A DNA stretch of 64,000 nucleotides from Desulfolithobacter dissulfuricans (GCF_025998535.1 NZ_AP024233.1:2364001-2428000), one strand, 5' to 3'; shown: positions 1-9,435, counted from the first letter of the stretch. Notes: a model not told the origin generated them from the sequence alone. Numbers and translations are program-made.

Positions 1-890
1 AAGGGGTAGAGTTGTTCGAATATCTCGGTCAGGGTGAGGCCGAGAGGTGAATCTACCACTACCGGGATCTTTTGGGAATGGAGAAGCGGAAATTGCTGGC
101 GCAGGTCCGGGTCGGTGCGGAGACGATCGATCTCGTAGAGCAGTTCCTGGGTGCGGCCCAGGGAAAATACCGGGATGAATACCTTGCCGCCATCGGCAAG
201 GGCCCGGGTGAGGATCTCGCCCAGGCGCTGGATGCGGTCGTGGCGGCCTTCGTGGAGCCGGTCGCCGTAGGTGGATTCCAGTACCAGGTGGTCACAGGGC
301 TGTGGTGGATCGGGGTCAGGAAGCAGCGGCGTGTTTGTGGCGCCGAGGTCGCCGGAAAAAAGGATACTGCAGGCAGGCTCTTTGGATTCCAGCCGGACAA
401 AGGCCGAGCCGAGGATATGGCCTGCCCGGCCCAGGCGGAAGGTGAGCTTGTTTTTCAGTTCAAAGGTCTCGTTATACTCGAAGCCCCAGGTGAGGTCGTC
501 CAGGCGGGTGAAAAAGTGCTGCTTGGATTCCTCGTCCTCGTGCTGGAGGGCCATGGCGTCTTTGAGCATGGGGAAAAGGAGTTCCCGGGTGGCGTGGGTG
601 GTGATGATTTCGCCCTGGAAACCTTGCTGGATCAGTTCCGGCAGTCGTCCGCAGTGGTCGAGATGGGCGTGGGTGATGAAGAGGTAGTCGATGTCTTTCG
701 GGGGTACCGGCCATTGGGACATGGGCAGGGTGTGGTCGTCGCCCTGGGCCAGGCCGCAGTCCACCAGGATGGATGTGTTGTTTATCTGCAGGAGATGGCA
801 GGAGCCGGTGACGGTTGTTTTAGCGCCAAGATGCGTGAGCTTATATGGCAATTGTTTGGGCTGTTGGGGCATGCTGTTCTGCGTGGCCAT
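1..890 (-). CDS. Beta-CASP metallo-beta-lactamase hydrolase, C-terminus cut by window edge
   Basis: Translating the minus strand from the ATG at 888-890 gives an open frame of about 296 residues that runs off the window. It carries the metallo-beta-lactamase zinc motif HAHLDHCG at about residues 74-81, then RAGHILGSAF near residue 160 and ESTYGDR near residue 205. This order is typical of the beta-CASP branch (RNA-processing exonucleases such as RNase J, CPSF-73 and YsgA-like proteins), so hydrolysis of RNA or another phosphodiester in the cytoplasm is the family expectation. The missing part would hold the end of the beta-CASP cap and the last His motif. It lies downstream of the tandem repeat array. 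The substrate cannot be told from sequence. Confidence 0.88.
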   Translation of the reverse strand, partial: MATQNSMPQQPKQLPYKLTHLGAKTTVTGSCHLLQINNTSILVDCGLAQGDDHTLPMSQWPVPPKDIDYLFITHAHLDHCGRLPELIQQGFQGEIITTHATRELLFPMLKDAMALQHEDEESKQHFFTRLDDLTWGFEYNETFELKNKLTFRLGRAGHILGSAFVRLESKEPACSILFSGDLGATNTPLLPDPDPPQPCDHLVLESTYGDRLHEGRHDRIQRLGEILTRALADGGKVFIPVFSLGRTQELLYEIDRLRTDPDLRQQFPLLHSQKIPVVVDSPLGLTLTEIFEQLYP

Positions 891-900
891 TTTTATGCTG

Positions 901-1930
901 CTTGATGGCCTGGGATTGACCATGAGGCTGTGCTGGGGCTTGGGGTGGTATACCGCGGAGCGGTATGCGGATCGCTGGTGCTCATGGCAGATAAGGGCAA
1001 TCGGTCGTTCACCGCGGAGCGGAGGAACGAGGGGGATGTGCGGGAGCCTGGGGTACGGGAGGTGACCATGGTTGTTTTATTGCCAGGTAGCGGTGTTTTG
1101 TCCTTGGACCACGAGGCTGTGTTGGAGGTTGAGGTGGTATACCGCGGAGCGGTATGCGGACCGCAGGTGCTCATGGCAGATAAGGGCAATCGGTCGTTCA
1201 CCGCGGAGCGGAGGAACGAGGAGGGTGTGCGGGTGCCTGGGGTACGGGAGGTGGCCATGGCTGTTTGATCGTCAGGTAGCGGTGTTTTGTCCTTGGACCA
1301 CGAGGCTGTGTTGGGGTTTGGGGTGGTATACCGCGGAGCGGTATGCGGATTGCTGGTGCTCATGGCAGATAAGGGCAATCGGTCGTTCACCGCGGAGCGG
1401 TGGAACGAGGGGATGTGGGGGAGCCTGGGGTACGGGAGGTGGCCATGGCTGTTTGATCGTCAGGTAGTGGCGTTGTGTCCTTGGACCATGAGGCTGTGTT
1501 GGAGGTTGGGGTGGTATACCGCGGAGCGGTATGCGGACCGCAGGTGCTCATGGCAGATAAGGGCAATCGGTCGTTCACCGCGGAGCGGAGGAACGAGGGG
1601 GATGTGCGGGAGCCTGGGGTACGGGAGGTGACCATGGTTGTTTGATCGTCAGGTAGTGGCATCGTACGTTAGGGCCATGAGTGTGTGTATTGGTTCAAGG
1701 TGTTATACCGCAGAGCGGTATGTGAGTCACATTCGGTCATGGCAGATAGGGGTTGTCGGTCGTTCACCGCAGAGCGGAGGAACGAGGCGTACAACCGCCA
1801 ACCACAGAACCATCCGCGTGATCAGAAGCGTTCAGGGCTTGGAGGCGTTACCGCCAGGCGGTATGCGTACCGCATGCGCTTCAGGCAGACCTGGGAAGTC
1901 GGGCGTCACCGCGGAGCGGTTGAACGAGGG
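901..1930. repeat. Tandem array of 189-bp units built on accgc-gga-gcggt palindromes
   Basis: Five units recur with a period of 188-189 bp; the palindrome TACCGCGGAGCGGTA starts near 951, 1140, 1329, 1517 and, with a base change, 1706. A sixth, degenerate unit starts near 1849. Each unit has two hairpins: ATACCGC-GGA-GCGGTAT, and about 58 bp later GTTCACCGC-GGA-GCGG followed by GGAAC. The first four units are nearly identical and the last two are diverged. The unit length is a multiple of three, so several frames stay open, but I see no protein-like signal. The same hairpins recur at 42.6, 52.6-55.1 and 60.0-60.4 kb. Confidence 0.9.
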
Positions 1931-2093
1931 GTAACCTCAGGTACGAAAGTATCGGGTAAACCCAATGTCTTCCTGTATTGAAGGAGCGCATTATGATTAC
2001 AGGGAGGCGGGATGAACGTCAAGAGTAAATTCAATGCGTTAGTCAGGGTTTGGGAGGGATTTCAGTGGTGGGAGACTGGTTGCAGAGGGGGCC

Positions 2094-2343
2094 TCATTGT
2101 GATACTGCATCGAGAAAATCTTTGGCGTGCAAGCGATAATCACGATTGGCCCTGGTCCAGCGGTATCCCTTTTCGCCTATTTCGGTCCGTTCCTCTGCCG
2201 TGTGAGATTTTAATGAGATTATCGCCTGGCTCAGGTTCTCCGGATTCTCTCCAGGGCAGCTCAGGCCGGCGCCACTGAGGGCGTCGATGTCGTGGGGGCG
2301 TGGATGATGGGTTTTGCGGCCAGCATGTAGTCAAGAAGCCCTT
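2094..2343 (-). pseudogene. C-terminal remnant of a glycosyltransferase
   Basis: The minus strand encodes KGLLDYMLAAKPIIHA and, after a one-base shift, a segment with GENPENLSQAI and a C-terminus ending in YRLHAKDFLDAVSQ. This matches the last third of GT4-type (WbuB-like) glycosyltransferases: the acceptor loop, the PEN..L..AI helix and a final LA..FL..L helix. The N-terminal two thirds are missing, because the preceding 5' sequence is the ATPase gene, whose stop codon abuts the remnant. The shift falls in a five-base G run at 2294-2298, where a six-base run would restore the frame. I read it as debris of the polysaccharide locus. Confidence 0.65.
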
Positions 2344-3714
2344 TTACCTCAAGACCGCCATTACATCGGCCGCATTGAAGACAGCTGTGTCTTCCGGGGA
2401 TTCTGCCGGATTTTTACACCAGAGGGCCAGGACAATTTTCCGTTTGCCTATTTTGGGGAAATTTTCAGCAGAGTTGGTCAGCCTGTGCAGGGTTTGGCGG
2501 ACATCTGTCTTTTTTTCCCATTTTGCCTCTCCAAAAAGGAGCGAGCATCCATCCAGGGATTCGGCCACCAGGTCGATTTCCATCTGGTTGCCGTTTAGCC
2601 CTTTTCCCCACCAGCGGGCAGCCGGTTTCCAGCGCTGCCCGGCGATTGCCAGCCTTGGCACTGACCAGCGGGCCAACTCTTCCCAGACATCGGCAACCTG
2701 CATGGTCAGCGTCTGTTGCGAGGCGGCATAAACTGCATCAATGAGGTCCTGTTCCAGCAGGGACTGATTGGGCATGACAATTCGGTACCAGAACTGCAAA
2801 AAAGGATCTGCCAGTCTGTAAAGGGTTTTCTTTCCCGAACGGATATTTTCACCAAAGGGAACCTCTTTTTTTATGTAGCCAAGCTGTATCAGGTTGGCGA
2901 GCGGCCTGGTCAGGCTTGTTGACGGTTTGCCAAGCCTGCCGGCAATTTCCGATAACCTGTGGGCGCCGCCTGCGATCAGACCAAGCAGAGAGTGGGGCTG
3001 GCTGGCTCCCCGCATGTCATCAAGCAGCAGGCGCATGGGCTCTTCATGAAGGATGCCGTCCCTGTCCAGCACCAGTTCTTTGCAGGCTGTTTCCGTGCTT
3101 GAGTATTGCTTTGCCAGTTCCCAGTAACGCGGCACCCCTCCCCAGATGGAATACGCTTCAACTGTCTGGACCGCATCACATTCAAGAGCATCCGCAAGCC
3201 ACCCCGGCTCCAACGGACGGAGCTTTATTATTTCGGCGGCTCTCCCGTACAGGGGAGCTGTACTGTCAAGAACAAGCCCCTGCATCATGCGCTGCGAAGA
3301 GCCACAGATAATCAGATGAATGGTATTTTTTTGCGTATCGATATGACGCTGGAGAATACTGGGCAATTCCGGCGATTTTTGCACCAGGTATGGAAACTCA
3401 TCAAGAATAAGGGCAATATCATGACGGGCCTGGTTGTAAAGCGCATTGAACAGGACCTCCCAGGATGGATAGGCAACCTGATCAAAGCCCGGTACGTGTC
3501 TGCCGATTTCAGCGGCAAGGCCCTTTATCTGTAAAGGGGCTTCCTGCTGATCCGCCAGATAATAGATATCCTGTTTCCGGGCTATATGCTGCAGCAATCT
3601 CGATTTGCCGCAGCGACGGCGGCCATAAACAACGATCAGCGCCGGGTCGGCAGCATTCAAGGCCCGGCCAAGTCTGGCAACTTCCCTTGCCCTGTTTAAA
3701 AATTGCAACCGCAT
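2344..3714 (-). CDS. AAA ATPase with DUF234-type, PD-(D/E)XK-like C-terminus
   Basis: A 456-residue protein of the archaeal-ATPase/DUF234 type. The P-loop GRRRCGKSRLL lies near residues 31-41, Walker B is ALILDEFPYL, and a sensor-like segment IICGSSQRMM follows. A winged-helix-like middle (HRLSEIAGRLGKPSTSLTR) precedes a C-terminus with EIDLVAE and FGEAKW, which resembles a PD-(D/E)XK nuclease core. I chose the ATG at 3714 because GGGAGG stands five bases upstream of it; a start eight codons earlier lacks this. A near-consensus promoter lies about 130 bp upstream. The cellular role of this family is not established. The gene sits between remnants of polysaccharide genes, so it may have been acquired. 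Confidence 0.85.
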   Translation of the reverse strand: MRLQFLNRAREVARLGRALNAADPALIVVYGRRRCGKSRLLQHIARKQDIYYLADQQEAPLQIKGLAAEIGRHVPGFDQVAYPSWEVLFNALYNQARHDIALILDEFPYLVQKSPELPSILQRHIDTQKNTIHLIICGSSQRMMQGLVLDSTAPLYGRAAEIIKLRPLEPGWLADALECDAVQTVEAYSIWGGVPRYWELAKQYSSTETACKELVLDRDGILHEEPMRLLLDDMRGASQPHSLLGLIAGGAHRLSEIAGRLGKPSTSLTRPLANLIQLGYIKKEVPFGENIRSGKKTLYRLADPFLQFWYRIVMPNQSLLEQDLIDAVYAASQQTLTMQVADVWEELARWSVPRLAIAGQRWKPAARWWGKGLNGNQMEIDLVAESLDGCSLLFGEAKWEKKTDVRQTLHRLTNSAENFPKIGKRKIVLALWCKNPAESPEDTAVFNAADVMAVLR

Positions 3715-3769
3715 CGACTCCCTCCCCGTTAACTGCAAACATTTTTATTTTTCGTAGCGACACAGAAAT

Positions 3770-3842
3770 CGGGCAGGTAAGCAAGCCTGCGAGACTCCGA
3801 AAAGATCCTTTATGGACAGGCACCAGTCAAGACTGACCGCAC
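3770..3842 (-). repeat. Degenerate relative of the 9-bp-TSD small element
   Basis: The plus strand here has GCAGGTAAGC, then GAGACTCCGA, then GGACAGGC and a GACTGACCG-like end. The same blocks in the same order occur in the reverse complement of the small element at 59,693-59,873. Identity is patchy and no ends or target duplication can be seen. Confidence 0.4.
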
Positions 3843-3844
3843 TC

Positions 3845-3874
3845 ATTATACCTGTCAAACATTATACCTGTCAA
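3845..3874 (-). promoter_or_regulatory. Near-consensus sigma70 promoter for the lone ATPase gene
   Basis: On the minus strand TTGACA (3869-3874) and TATAAT (3845-3850) are separated by 18 bp. Both hexamers are perfect. They arise from two tandem copies of the 16-mer attatacctgtcaaac, so a second TTGACA lies inside the spacer. The ATPase start codon is about 130 bp downstream. Confidence 0.55.
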
Positions 3875-3915
3875 ACATAATGTTCGTTTTGGCCATTATC
3901 CACAAGGAAGGGACA
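3861..3915 (-). repeat. Upstream element shared with the chaperone operon, copy 1
   Basis: The stretch beginning ATTATACCTGTCAAACATAA and running through TTATCCAC and GAAGGGA recurs at 13,060-13,112 with roughly 80% identity over about 50 bp. Both copies lie upstream of minus-strand ATPase or chaperone genes, which suggests a common control region or the scars of a duplication. Confidence 0.65.
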
Positions 3916-3967
3916 AGCCAGATGGGGAGGCTGCAGCACCAGTTAACCCGCATATTTCACAAGCGAT

Positions 3968-4160
3968 CTACTGCAAGGCCTGAAAACACCGCGCCTGCAG
4001 TCGCCTCATGACCGCCAGGCCGGCAAATCCGGTGGCACCGGTCAGCAATATTCTGCCGCATTCTCAGAAAAATCAGAGCCAGTTGATGTGAGAAGCAACA
4101 CTGGTTCCTGATTCCTTCTGCCAGCTCAACCTTGGGTTGCCGTCCCGGTTGGGCCGATAG
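3968..4160 (-). pseudogene. Remnants of two NAD-dependent sugar epimerase genes
   Basis: Two scraps of the extended SDR family are legible. QPKVELAEGIRN is typical of the C-terminus of sugar epimerases (the '.W.P...L.EGL' helix). Downstream, RILLTGATGFAGLAVMRRL is the N-terminal Rossmann motif GxxGxxG of another, followed by a stop after about 27 residues. No catalytic YxxxK region remains. With the glycosyltransferase stub at 2.1-2.3 kb they look like what is left of a sugar-nucleotide operon around the ATPase insertion. The match rests on short motifs. Confidence 0.5.
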
Positions 4161-4177
4161 CTTATCTTTCGCTCCTT

Positions 4178-5725
4178 TCACACCGTCTCCCACTCAAATT
4201 CAGTGATGTTTTTTTTATTTGAGTCAAAGCCGATGCCAATGATATAGACCGTTCGATCATCAGCAAGATATTTCCTGTGATACCCCTTCTCCTTTATCTG
4301 CTCCAGGGCCGAGCCAGGCGCATTATCCACCTTGAACTCTATCACATAGACGGCCTGCGGCAGGATGATGCTCATATCCACCCTGCCCTTGCTTGACACA
4401 TCCTCAGCCACGAGGGGCAGGCCCAGGGAGGCAAGGTAGGCGTAGATCACAGAGGCGTAGTAACCTTCATATCTTTCTATGATTTTATTGGCATAGTTCT
4501 GGTACGGGATGCCGGCGAACAGGGCGTGGAGGGTCTTGTGGAATGTTTCCAGGTCGCCTGCCTGCAGAGCGTCATAGAGGCTGTCCTGCAGGGGTATTTT
4601 ATCCTGGCGCTGATTGGTGAGATAATCAACCAACAGTTCGTTCAGAGAGAGCTGAATCTCCTTGTTGGGGACTTTGAGTCGGTAAAAGAGTCTGTCCCGG
4701 CGGGTGAATTTCTCGGCAAATGTCAAGTATCCGGTCTGCCAGAGCAGCGCCACAAGGTCAATGTGGTCCACATCAAAGGTGTCAAGGATGATGTCGTCAA
4801 CCACGCAGTTTTCAAGCTCAGGCAGATAACGCCGCTGCTCGTTCAGGAGATCTATGAGGAAGCTGGGGTTGCCGGTGCTCCACCAGTAGGGGCGATACTC
4901 CCTGTTCTTTGAGAGAAAAAGCAGTATATCAAACGGGTTGTAGAGCGGATCGCCAAAGTAGTTGTAGCCGTTGTACCACTCCCTGAGTTTGTCCATATCC
5001 ACGCCCTGCAACCGCTCGGCAAAGGACCGCTCCACTTCCTGGTGGGTATAGCCGCAGATGGTGGCAAAACGCTCATCGATGGTGATATCATCAAGGTTGT
5101 TGAGGCCGCTGAAAAGGTTCATTTTGGCAAATTTCGACACCCCGGTTATCATCACAAAGCGGATATACTCATCCAGGTCCTTCATGATGGAGTAAAACCC
5201 TTTGAGCTTGTCGCGGTTGGACCGGGCCAGCTCCCTGTCGGTGATATGGTCCAGGATGGGCTTGTCGTATTCGTCGATGAGGATGACCACCTTTTCCTTG
5301 TACCGGGAGGCGGCGTTGCGGATCAGTTCGGCAAAGCAGAATCCGGGATCATCGAGAGGATCATCACAGGAAATGGCAAGCCACTGCTGATTATGTTTGA
5401 GATTATGGTAAATAACAGCGTCGAACTTCTCCTCGGTGCGGAACTCACCGCTGCCAAAGCTTATGCGGATGACCGGGAATTTTCGCTCCCAGTCCCATTT
5501 GTCTTCAATGTAAAGACCATTGAAAAGGTCGCGGTTGCCGGAAAAAAGCTCGTAAAGCGTGCTGAGCATGACACTCTTGCCAAAACGGCGGGGACGGCTC
5601 AGGAAAAAATACTCCCCGCTCTCGACCAACTGCAGCAAAATCTCGGTCTTGTCCACATAGACATAATTCTCTTCCGGATCGCGCAACTTGGCGAATGTCT
5701 GAATTCCTATGGGCAGTTTTTTCAT
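4178..5725 (-). CDS. AAA-ATPase-like/PD-(D/E)XK nuclease superfamily protein, copy 1
   Basis: About 515 residues. The N-terminus MKKLPIGIQTFAKLRDPEEN, followed by YVDKTEIL and the P-loop-like SRPRRFGKSVMLSTL, defines the AAA-ATPase_like family (PF09820). VVILIDEYDKPI is Walker B. The C-terminus has GRVDMSIIL and VYVIEFKVD, the D...ExK core of the associated PD-(D/E)XK domain (PDDEXK_9). It is the last gene of the chaperone operon and is almost identical to the gene upstream, except for a block near residues 340-395. I prefer the third codon as start: AGGA lies eight bases upstream of it, and the paralogue begins at the same place. The biochemical role of the family is unknown. Confidence 0.85.
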   Translation of the reverse strand: MKKLPIGIQTFAKLRDPEENYVYVDKTEILLQLVESGEYFFLSRPRRFGKSVMLSTLYELFSGNRDLFNGLYIEDKWDWERKFPVIRISFGSGEFRTEEKFDAVIYHNLKHNQQWLAISCDDPLDDPGFCFAELIRNAASRYKEKVVILIDEYDKPILDHITDRELARSNRDKLKGFYSIMKDLDEYIRFVMITGVSKFAKMNLFSGLNNLDDITIDERFATICGYTHQEVERSFAERLQGVDMDKLREWYNGYNYFGDPLYNPFDILLFLSKNREYRPYWWSTGNPSFLIDLLNEQRRYLPELENCVVDDIILDTFDVDHIDLVALLWQTGYLTFAEKFTRRDRLFYRLKVPNKEIQLSLNELLVDYLTNQRQDKIPLQDSLYDALQAGDLETFHKTLHALFAGIPYQNYANKIIERYEGYYASVIYAYLASLGLPLVAEDVSSKGRVDMSIILPQAVYVIEFKVDNAPGSALEQIKEKGYHRKYLADDRTVYIIGIGFDSNKKNITEFEWETV

Positions 5726-5798
5726 ATTCATGGTCCTGGCGCCTTACGGTCAGGCAACTAGCTCTGGTTGCAACCCGGCGCTGTTTTTTTCACGCCCT

Positions 5799-7349
5799 TC
5801 ACACCTTCTCCCACTCGAATTCAGTGATGTTTTTTTTGTTTGAATCAAAGCCGATGCCAATGATATAGACCGTTCGATCATCAGCCATGTATTTCCTGTG
5901 ATACCCCTTCTCCTTTATCTGCTCCAGGGCCGAGCCAGGCGCATTATCCACCTTGAACTCTATCACATAGACAGCCTGCGGCAGGATAATGCTCATATCG
6001 ACCCTGCCCTTGCTTGAGACATCCTCCGCCACAAGGGGCAGGCCCAGGGAAGCGAGGTAGGCGTAGATCACAGAGGCGTAGTAACCTTCATATTTTTCTA
6101 TGATTTTATTGGCATAGTTCTGGTACGGGATGCCGGCGAACAGGGCGTGGAGGGTATTGTGAAATGTTTCCAGGTCGCCTGCCTGCAGGGCGTCATAGAG
6201 ATTGGAGCGCAATTCCAGTTTCTCGCTGCGCTGATCTGTAAAATAATCTATGAACAACGCGTTGAGAGACATTTGTATCTCTTTGTTCGGCACCTTCAGT
6301 TTATAAACAACAGAATCAAATTTATCTATCTTTTCCGCAAAGGTCAGGTAGCCGGTCTGCCAGAGCAGGGCGACAATGTCGATATGGTCCACATCAAAGG
6401 AGTCAAGGATGATGTCGTCAACCACGCAGTTTTCAAGCTCAGGCAGATAGCGACGTTGCTCGTTCAGGAGGTCGATCAAAAAGCTGGGGTTGCCGGTGCT
6501 CCACCAGTAGGGGCGATACTCCCTGTTCTTTGAGAGAAAAAGCAGTATATCAAACGGGTTGTAGAGCGGATCGCCAAAGTAGTTGTAGCCGTTGTACCAC
6601 TGCCTGAGCTTATCCATATCCACGCCCTGCAACCGCTCGGCAAAGGACAGCTCCACTTCCTGGTGGGTATAGCCGCAGATGGTGGCAAAACGCTCATCGA
6701 TGGTGATATCATCAAGGTTGTTGAGGCCGCTGAAAAGGTTCATTTTGGCAAATTTCGACACCCCGGTTATCATCACAAAGCGGATATACTCATCCAGGTC
6801 TTTCATGATGGAGTAAAACCCTTTGAGCTTGTCGCGGTTGAACCGGGCCAGCTCCCTGTCGGTGATATGGTCCAGGATAGGCTTGTCGTATTCGTCGATG
6901 AGGATGACCACCTTTTCCTTGTACCGGGAGGCGGCGTTGCGGATCAGTTCGGCAAAGCAGTACCCGGGGTCATCGAGAGGATCATCACAGGAAATGGCAA
7001 GCCACTGCTGATTATGTTTGAGATTATGGTAAATAACAGCGTCGAACTTCTCCTCGGTGCGGAACTCACCGCCGCCAAAGCTTATGCGGATGACCGGGAA
7101 TTTTCGCTCCCAGTCCCATTTGTCTTCAATGTAAAGACCATTGAAAAGGTCGCGGTTGCCGGAAAAAAGCTCGTAAAGCGTGCTGAGCATGACACTCTTG
7201 CCAAAACGGCGGGGACGGCTCAGGAAAAAATACTCCCCGCTCTCGACCAACTGCAGCAAAATCTCGGTCTTGTCCACATAGACATAATTCTCTTCCGGAT
7301 CGCGCAACTTGGCGAATGTCTGAATTCCTATGGGCAGTTTTTTCATCAT
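5799..7349 (-). CDS. AAA-ATPase-like/PD-(D/E)XK nuclease superfamily protein, copy 2
   Basis: A 516-residue paralogue of the next gene downstream, with the same SRPRRFGKSVML P-loop, VVILIDEYDKPI Walker B and VYVIEFKVD nuclease motif. The two differ at only scattered positions over most of their length. Between about residues 340 and 395 they diverge strongly (KIDKFDSVVYKLK against KFTRRDRLFYRLK, then distinct helices). The start ATG overlaps the TGA stop of the zinc-ribbon gene, so the two are probably translationally coupled. This ties the ATPases to the chaperone genes. What the variable block recognises is unknown. Confidence 0.86.
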   Translation of the reverse strand: MMKKLPIGIQTFAKLRDPEENYVYVDKTEILLQLVESGEYFFLSRPRRFGKSVMLSTLYELFSGNRDLFNGLYIEDKWDWERKFPVIRISFGGGEFRTEEKFDAVIYHNLKHNQQWLAISCDDPLDDPGYCFAELIRNAASRYKEKVVILIDEYDKPILDHITDRELARFNRDKLKGFYSIMKDLDEYIRFVMITGVSKFAKMNLFSGLNNLDDITIDERFATICGYTHQEVELSFAERLQGVDMDKLRQWYNGYNYFGDPLYNPFDILLFLSKNREYRPYWWSTGNPSFLIDLLNEQRRYLPELENCVVDDIILDSFDVDHIDIVALLWQTGYLTFAEKIDKFDSVVYKLKVPNKEIQMSLNALFIDYFTDQRSEKLELRSNLYDALQAGDLETFHNTLHALFAGIPYQNYANKIIEKYEGYYASVIYAYLASLGLPLVAEDVSSKGRVDMSIILPQAVYVIEFKVDNAPGSALEQIKEKGYHRKYMADDRTVYIIGIGFDSNKKNITEFEWEKV

Positions 7350-7669
7350 TTTTCTCGTTCCACGGCATCAAGCTGGCCATGCAAACACATTGTCTCGATT
7401 TCCGGGCCCCCAATTGTGTCCGGGTGACCCGCAAGGGAGCCGATGAATCCGACCAGGGCCCGATTGAACGGGGTTGCATGCAGCCGCATCGCGATCCTGG
7501 CACAGGAGGATGCGCCGGCAATATCGCCGGCACCAAGGCAGGCCACCGCCTGTCGGGCCAGTTGCTCTGCCTGCCGCTCTATCTCCAGCAGTTTTTCCAG
7601 TCCGGCTCCGCAACGCCTGCACCGGGCAGTTCCGTTATAGCGGGCCCGGCAATGGGGACATCGCTGCAT
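7346..7669 (-). CDS. Small zinc-ribbon protein
   Basis: This 107-residue protein opens with CPHC and CRRC spaced 10 residues apart (MQRCPHCRARYNGTARCRRC), a probable four-Cys zinc ribbon. The rest is helical, rich in Ala, Arg and Leu, and looks TPR-like (AVACLGAGDIAGASSCARIA). The start is four bases after the Hsp70 stop, and the stop overlaps the next ATPase start. It is therefore an integral member of the operon. I do not recognise the family; a client- or ATPase-binding adaptor is only a guess. Confidence 0.7.
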   Translation of the reverse strand: MQRCPHCRARYNGTARCRRCGAGLEKLLEIERQAEQLARQAVACLGAGDIAGASSCARIAMRLHATPFNRALVGFIGSLAGHPDTIGGPEIETMCLHGQLDAVEREK

Positions 7670-7672
7670 GTT

Positions 7673-9435
7673 CTACGACTCCAGATAAAAAATAATCTCG
7701 GAAAGCTCTTCCATGGCCTCCCGGGCGGCATCGGCATCCCCGGCATCCAGCGCCTTGCTGACATCCTCTATCAGGTTGACCAGATCTTCGCGATCCTCTT
7801 CTCCTGTCGTATCGAGCAGACCACGAGCCTTTTCCAGCAGGGACTGTGCTTCTCTGTTTAACTTTTCGTCAACCTCACCGGTTCCTGATTCGTTTTCCGG
7901 CAGGACGTCGTCCTTTTCCTGGTCGCCAAACAGACTGAAAACCTTTGCCCTGGCTCTGGCAAGGGACTGATCGTTTCTGTCGGACAGCGCGTTTTCAATA
8001 ATAATGGATTTTTCCAGTCCTGTTGCCTTTTCCATGGCGCTGACCTGCAAGATACCGTTGATATCCAGGGAAAAGGTCACGATGATTTCATTGCCGCCGG
8101 CAGGGGTTGCAGGCCGGTAACCCTGAATCTGCCGACTTCAATATTGTCAAGGGCATCGGCTGCCTCTCCCTGGTAGACCTTGACTTCAACCTCCTTCTGA
8201 CCGTCAACAGCAGTAAAAAATACCTCGCTCCGGGTAACCGGTATGGGGGTATTCTTTTTGATCAGGGGCACAAATGCTGTCAGGGAAAAAGCCCCATCCA
8301 CTTCCCCGATGGCGCTTGTACCGAAAGTATACGGCGTGATGTCCACCAGGATGGCCCTGACCTCCAGGCCGCCGATCATGGCGCCCTGCAGTGCAGCGCC
8401 GCAGGACACGCACAGTTCCGGGTCCAGTTCGTGGCGGGGAGCAAAACCGAACTCCTTTTCCAACCGCTCCTGAACCAGCGGGGTCCGGGTGGAGCCACCG
8501 ACGAGAAGCACCTCGTCGATATCGGCCATCACCATATCCGCATCCCTGAGCACCACGTGCACACCATCCATGGTTTCCTCCACAAGAGGAGTTATCATCT
8601 CTTCATAATCGTGCCGGGCAAGTTCCATATTCAGATGATAGGGGGCGCCATCGACCTGCAGCAGATATTCCTCCTCGACTTTGGCAAACGGCTTGAAAGA
8701 GAGCTGTTTCTTGGCATCTTCCGCCGCCCGCCGGATCCTGGCCAGCGCCTGTATGTCAAGCTCCTGGATCCCTGTTTCTTCAGCGACCCTCTCCCTGAGC
8801 ACCTTTTCCAGAAGGGCGTCAAAATCATCACCGCCCAGGGCGTTGTTGCCGTGACTGGCCACAACCTCGATCACGTCATCCTCGATCATGACAACGGAGA
8901 CATCGAATGTGCCGCCGCCCAGATCGTACACCAGAACCTTTTTGTTGCTCTTGTTGCTGGATTCGTACACCAGGGTCGCGGCGGTCGGCTCATTGATCAT
9001 CTTGACGACTTCCAGCCCGGCAATCTCTCCCGCCTCCCTGGTCGCCTGCCGCTGAATATCCGAAAAAAAGGCGGGCACGGTGATAACGGCTTTTTTCACT
9101 GGCCGGCCAAGATATTTTTCAGCGGAATTTTTCAGTTTCCGCAAAATCATGGCCGAGATTTCCTGGGGCGTGTAATCCCTGTCTCCGAGGCGGATATTTT
9201 CCGGTGTACCCATCATCCTCTTCACAGATTTCACGGTCCGCTCGGGATACACAACATACTGGTTCCGGGCCGCAACACCGACAAGCAGCTCCCCTGTATC
9301 GTCCAGGCCGACATAGGACGGAAGAATTTTGCCATCTTCGCCCTCGATAACGGTTACGGAACCGTTTTCATAGACCGCCACTTCCGAATTGGTGGTGCCC
9401 AGGTCAATACCGACTATAATCTCACTCTGTTTCAC
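7673..9435 (-). CDS. Short DnaK-like Hsp70, read in two frames
   Basis: The first 452 codons (GTG start) contain all Hsp70 ATPase signatures: GIDLGTTNSEVAVYE, INEPTAATLVY, YDLGGGTFDVSVV and LLVGGSTRTPLV. The frame then closes in the substrate-binding beta domain (VTGLQP). The expected continuation IIVTFSLDINGILQVSA is found one frame over and runs 135 more residues. One extra C in the four-base run at 8103-8106 would join them, so this is probably one gene of about 586 residues. A GTGA overlap would also allow coupled translation of two halves. It is shorter than housekeeping DnaK (about 638 residues), chiefly in the helical lid. It lies between grpE-like and zinc-ribbon genes. Confidence 0.85.

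Noticed and set aside
72-905. Plus-strand open frame at the left edge
   Set aside because: The minus strand in another frame encodes a clear metallo-beta-lactamase with HAHLDHCG, so this is a shadow.
930-1631. Repetitive proteins (VVYRGAVCG, FTAERRNE) in the tandem array
   Set aside because: The frames stay open only because the unit is a multiple of three; the same DNA hairpins occur elsewhere out of frame and in both orientations.
901-1930. CRISPR array
   Set aside because: The units are about 189 bp and repeated throughout, with no unique spacers and no cas genes.
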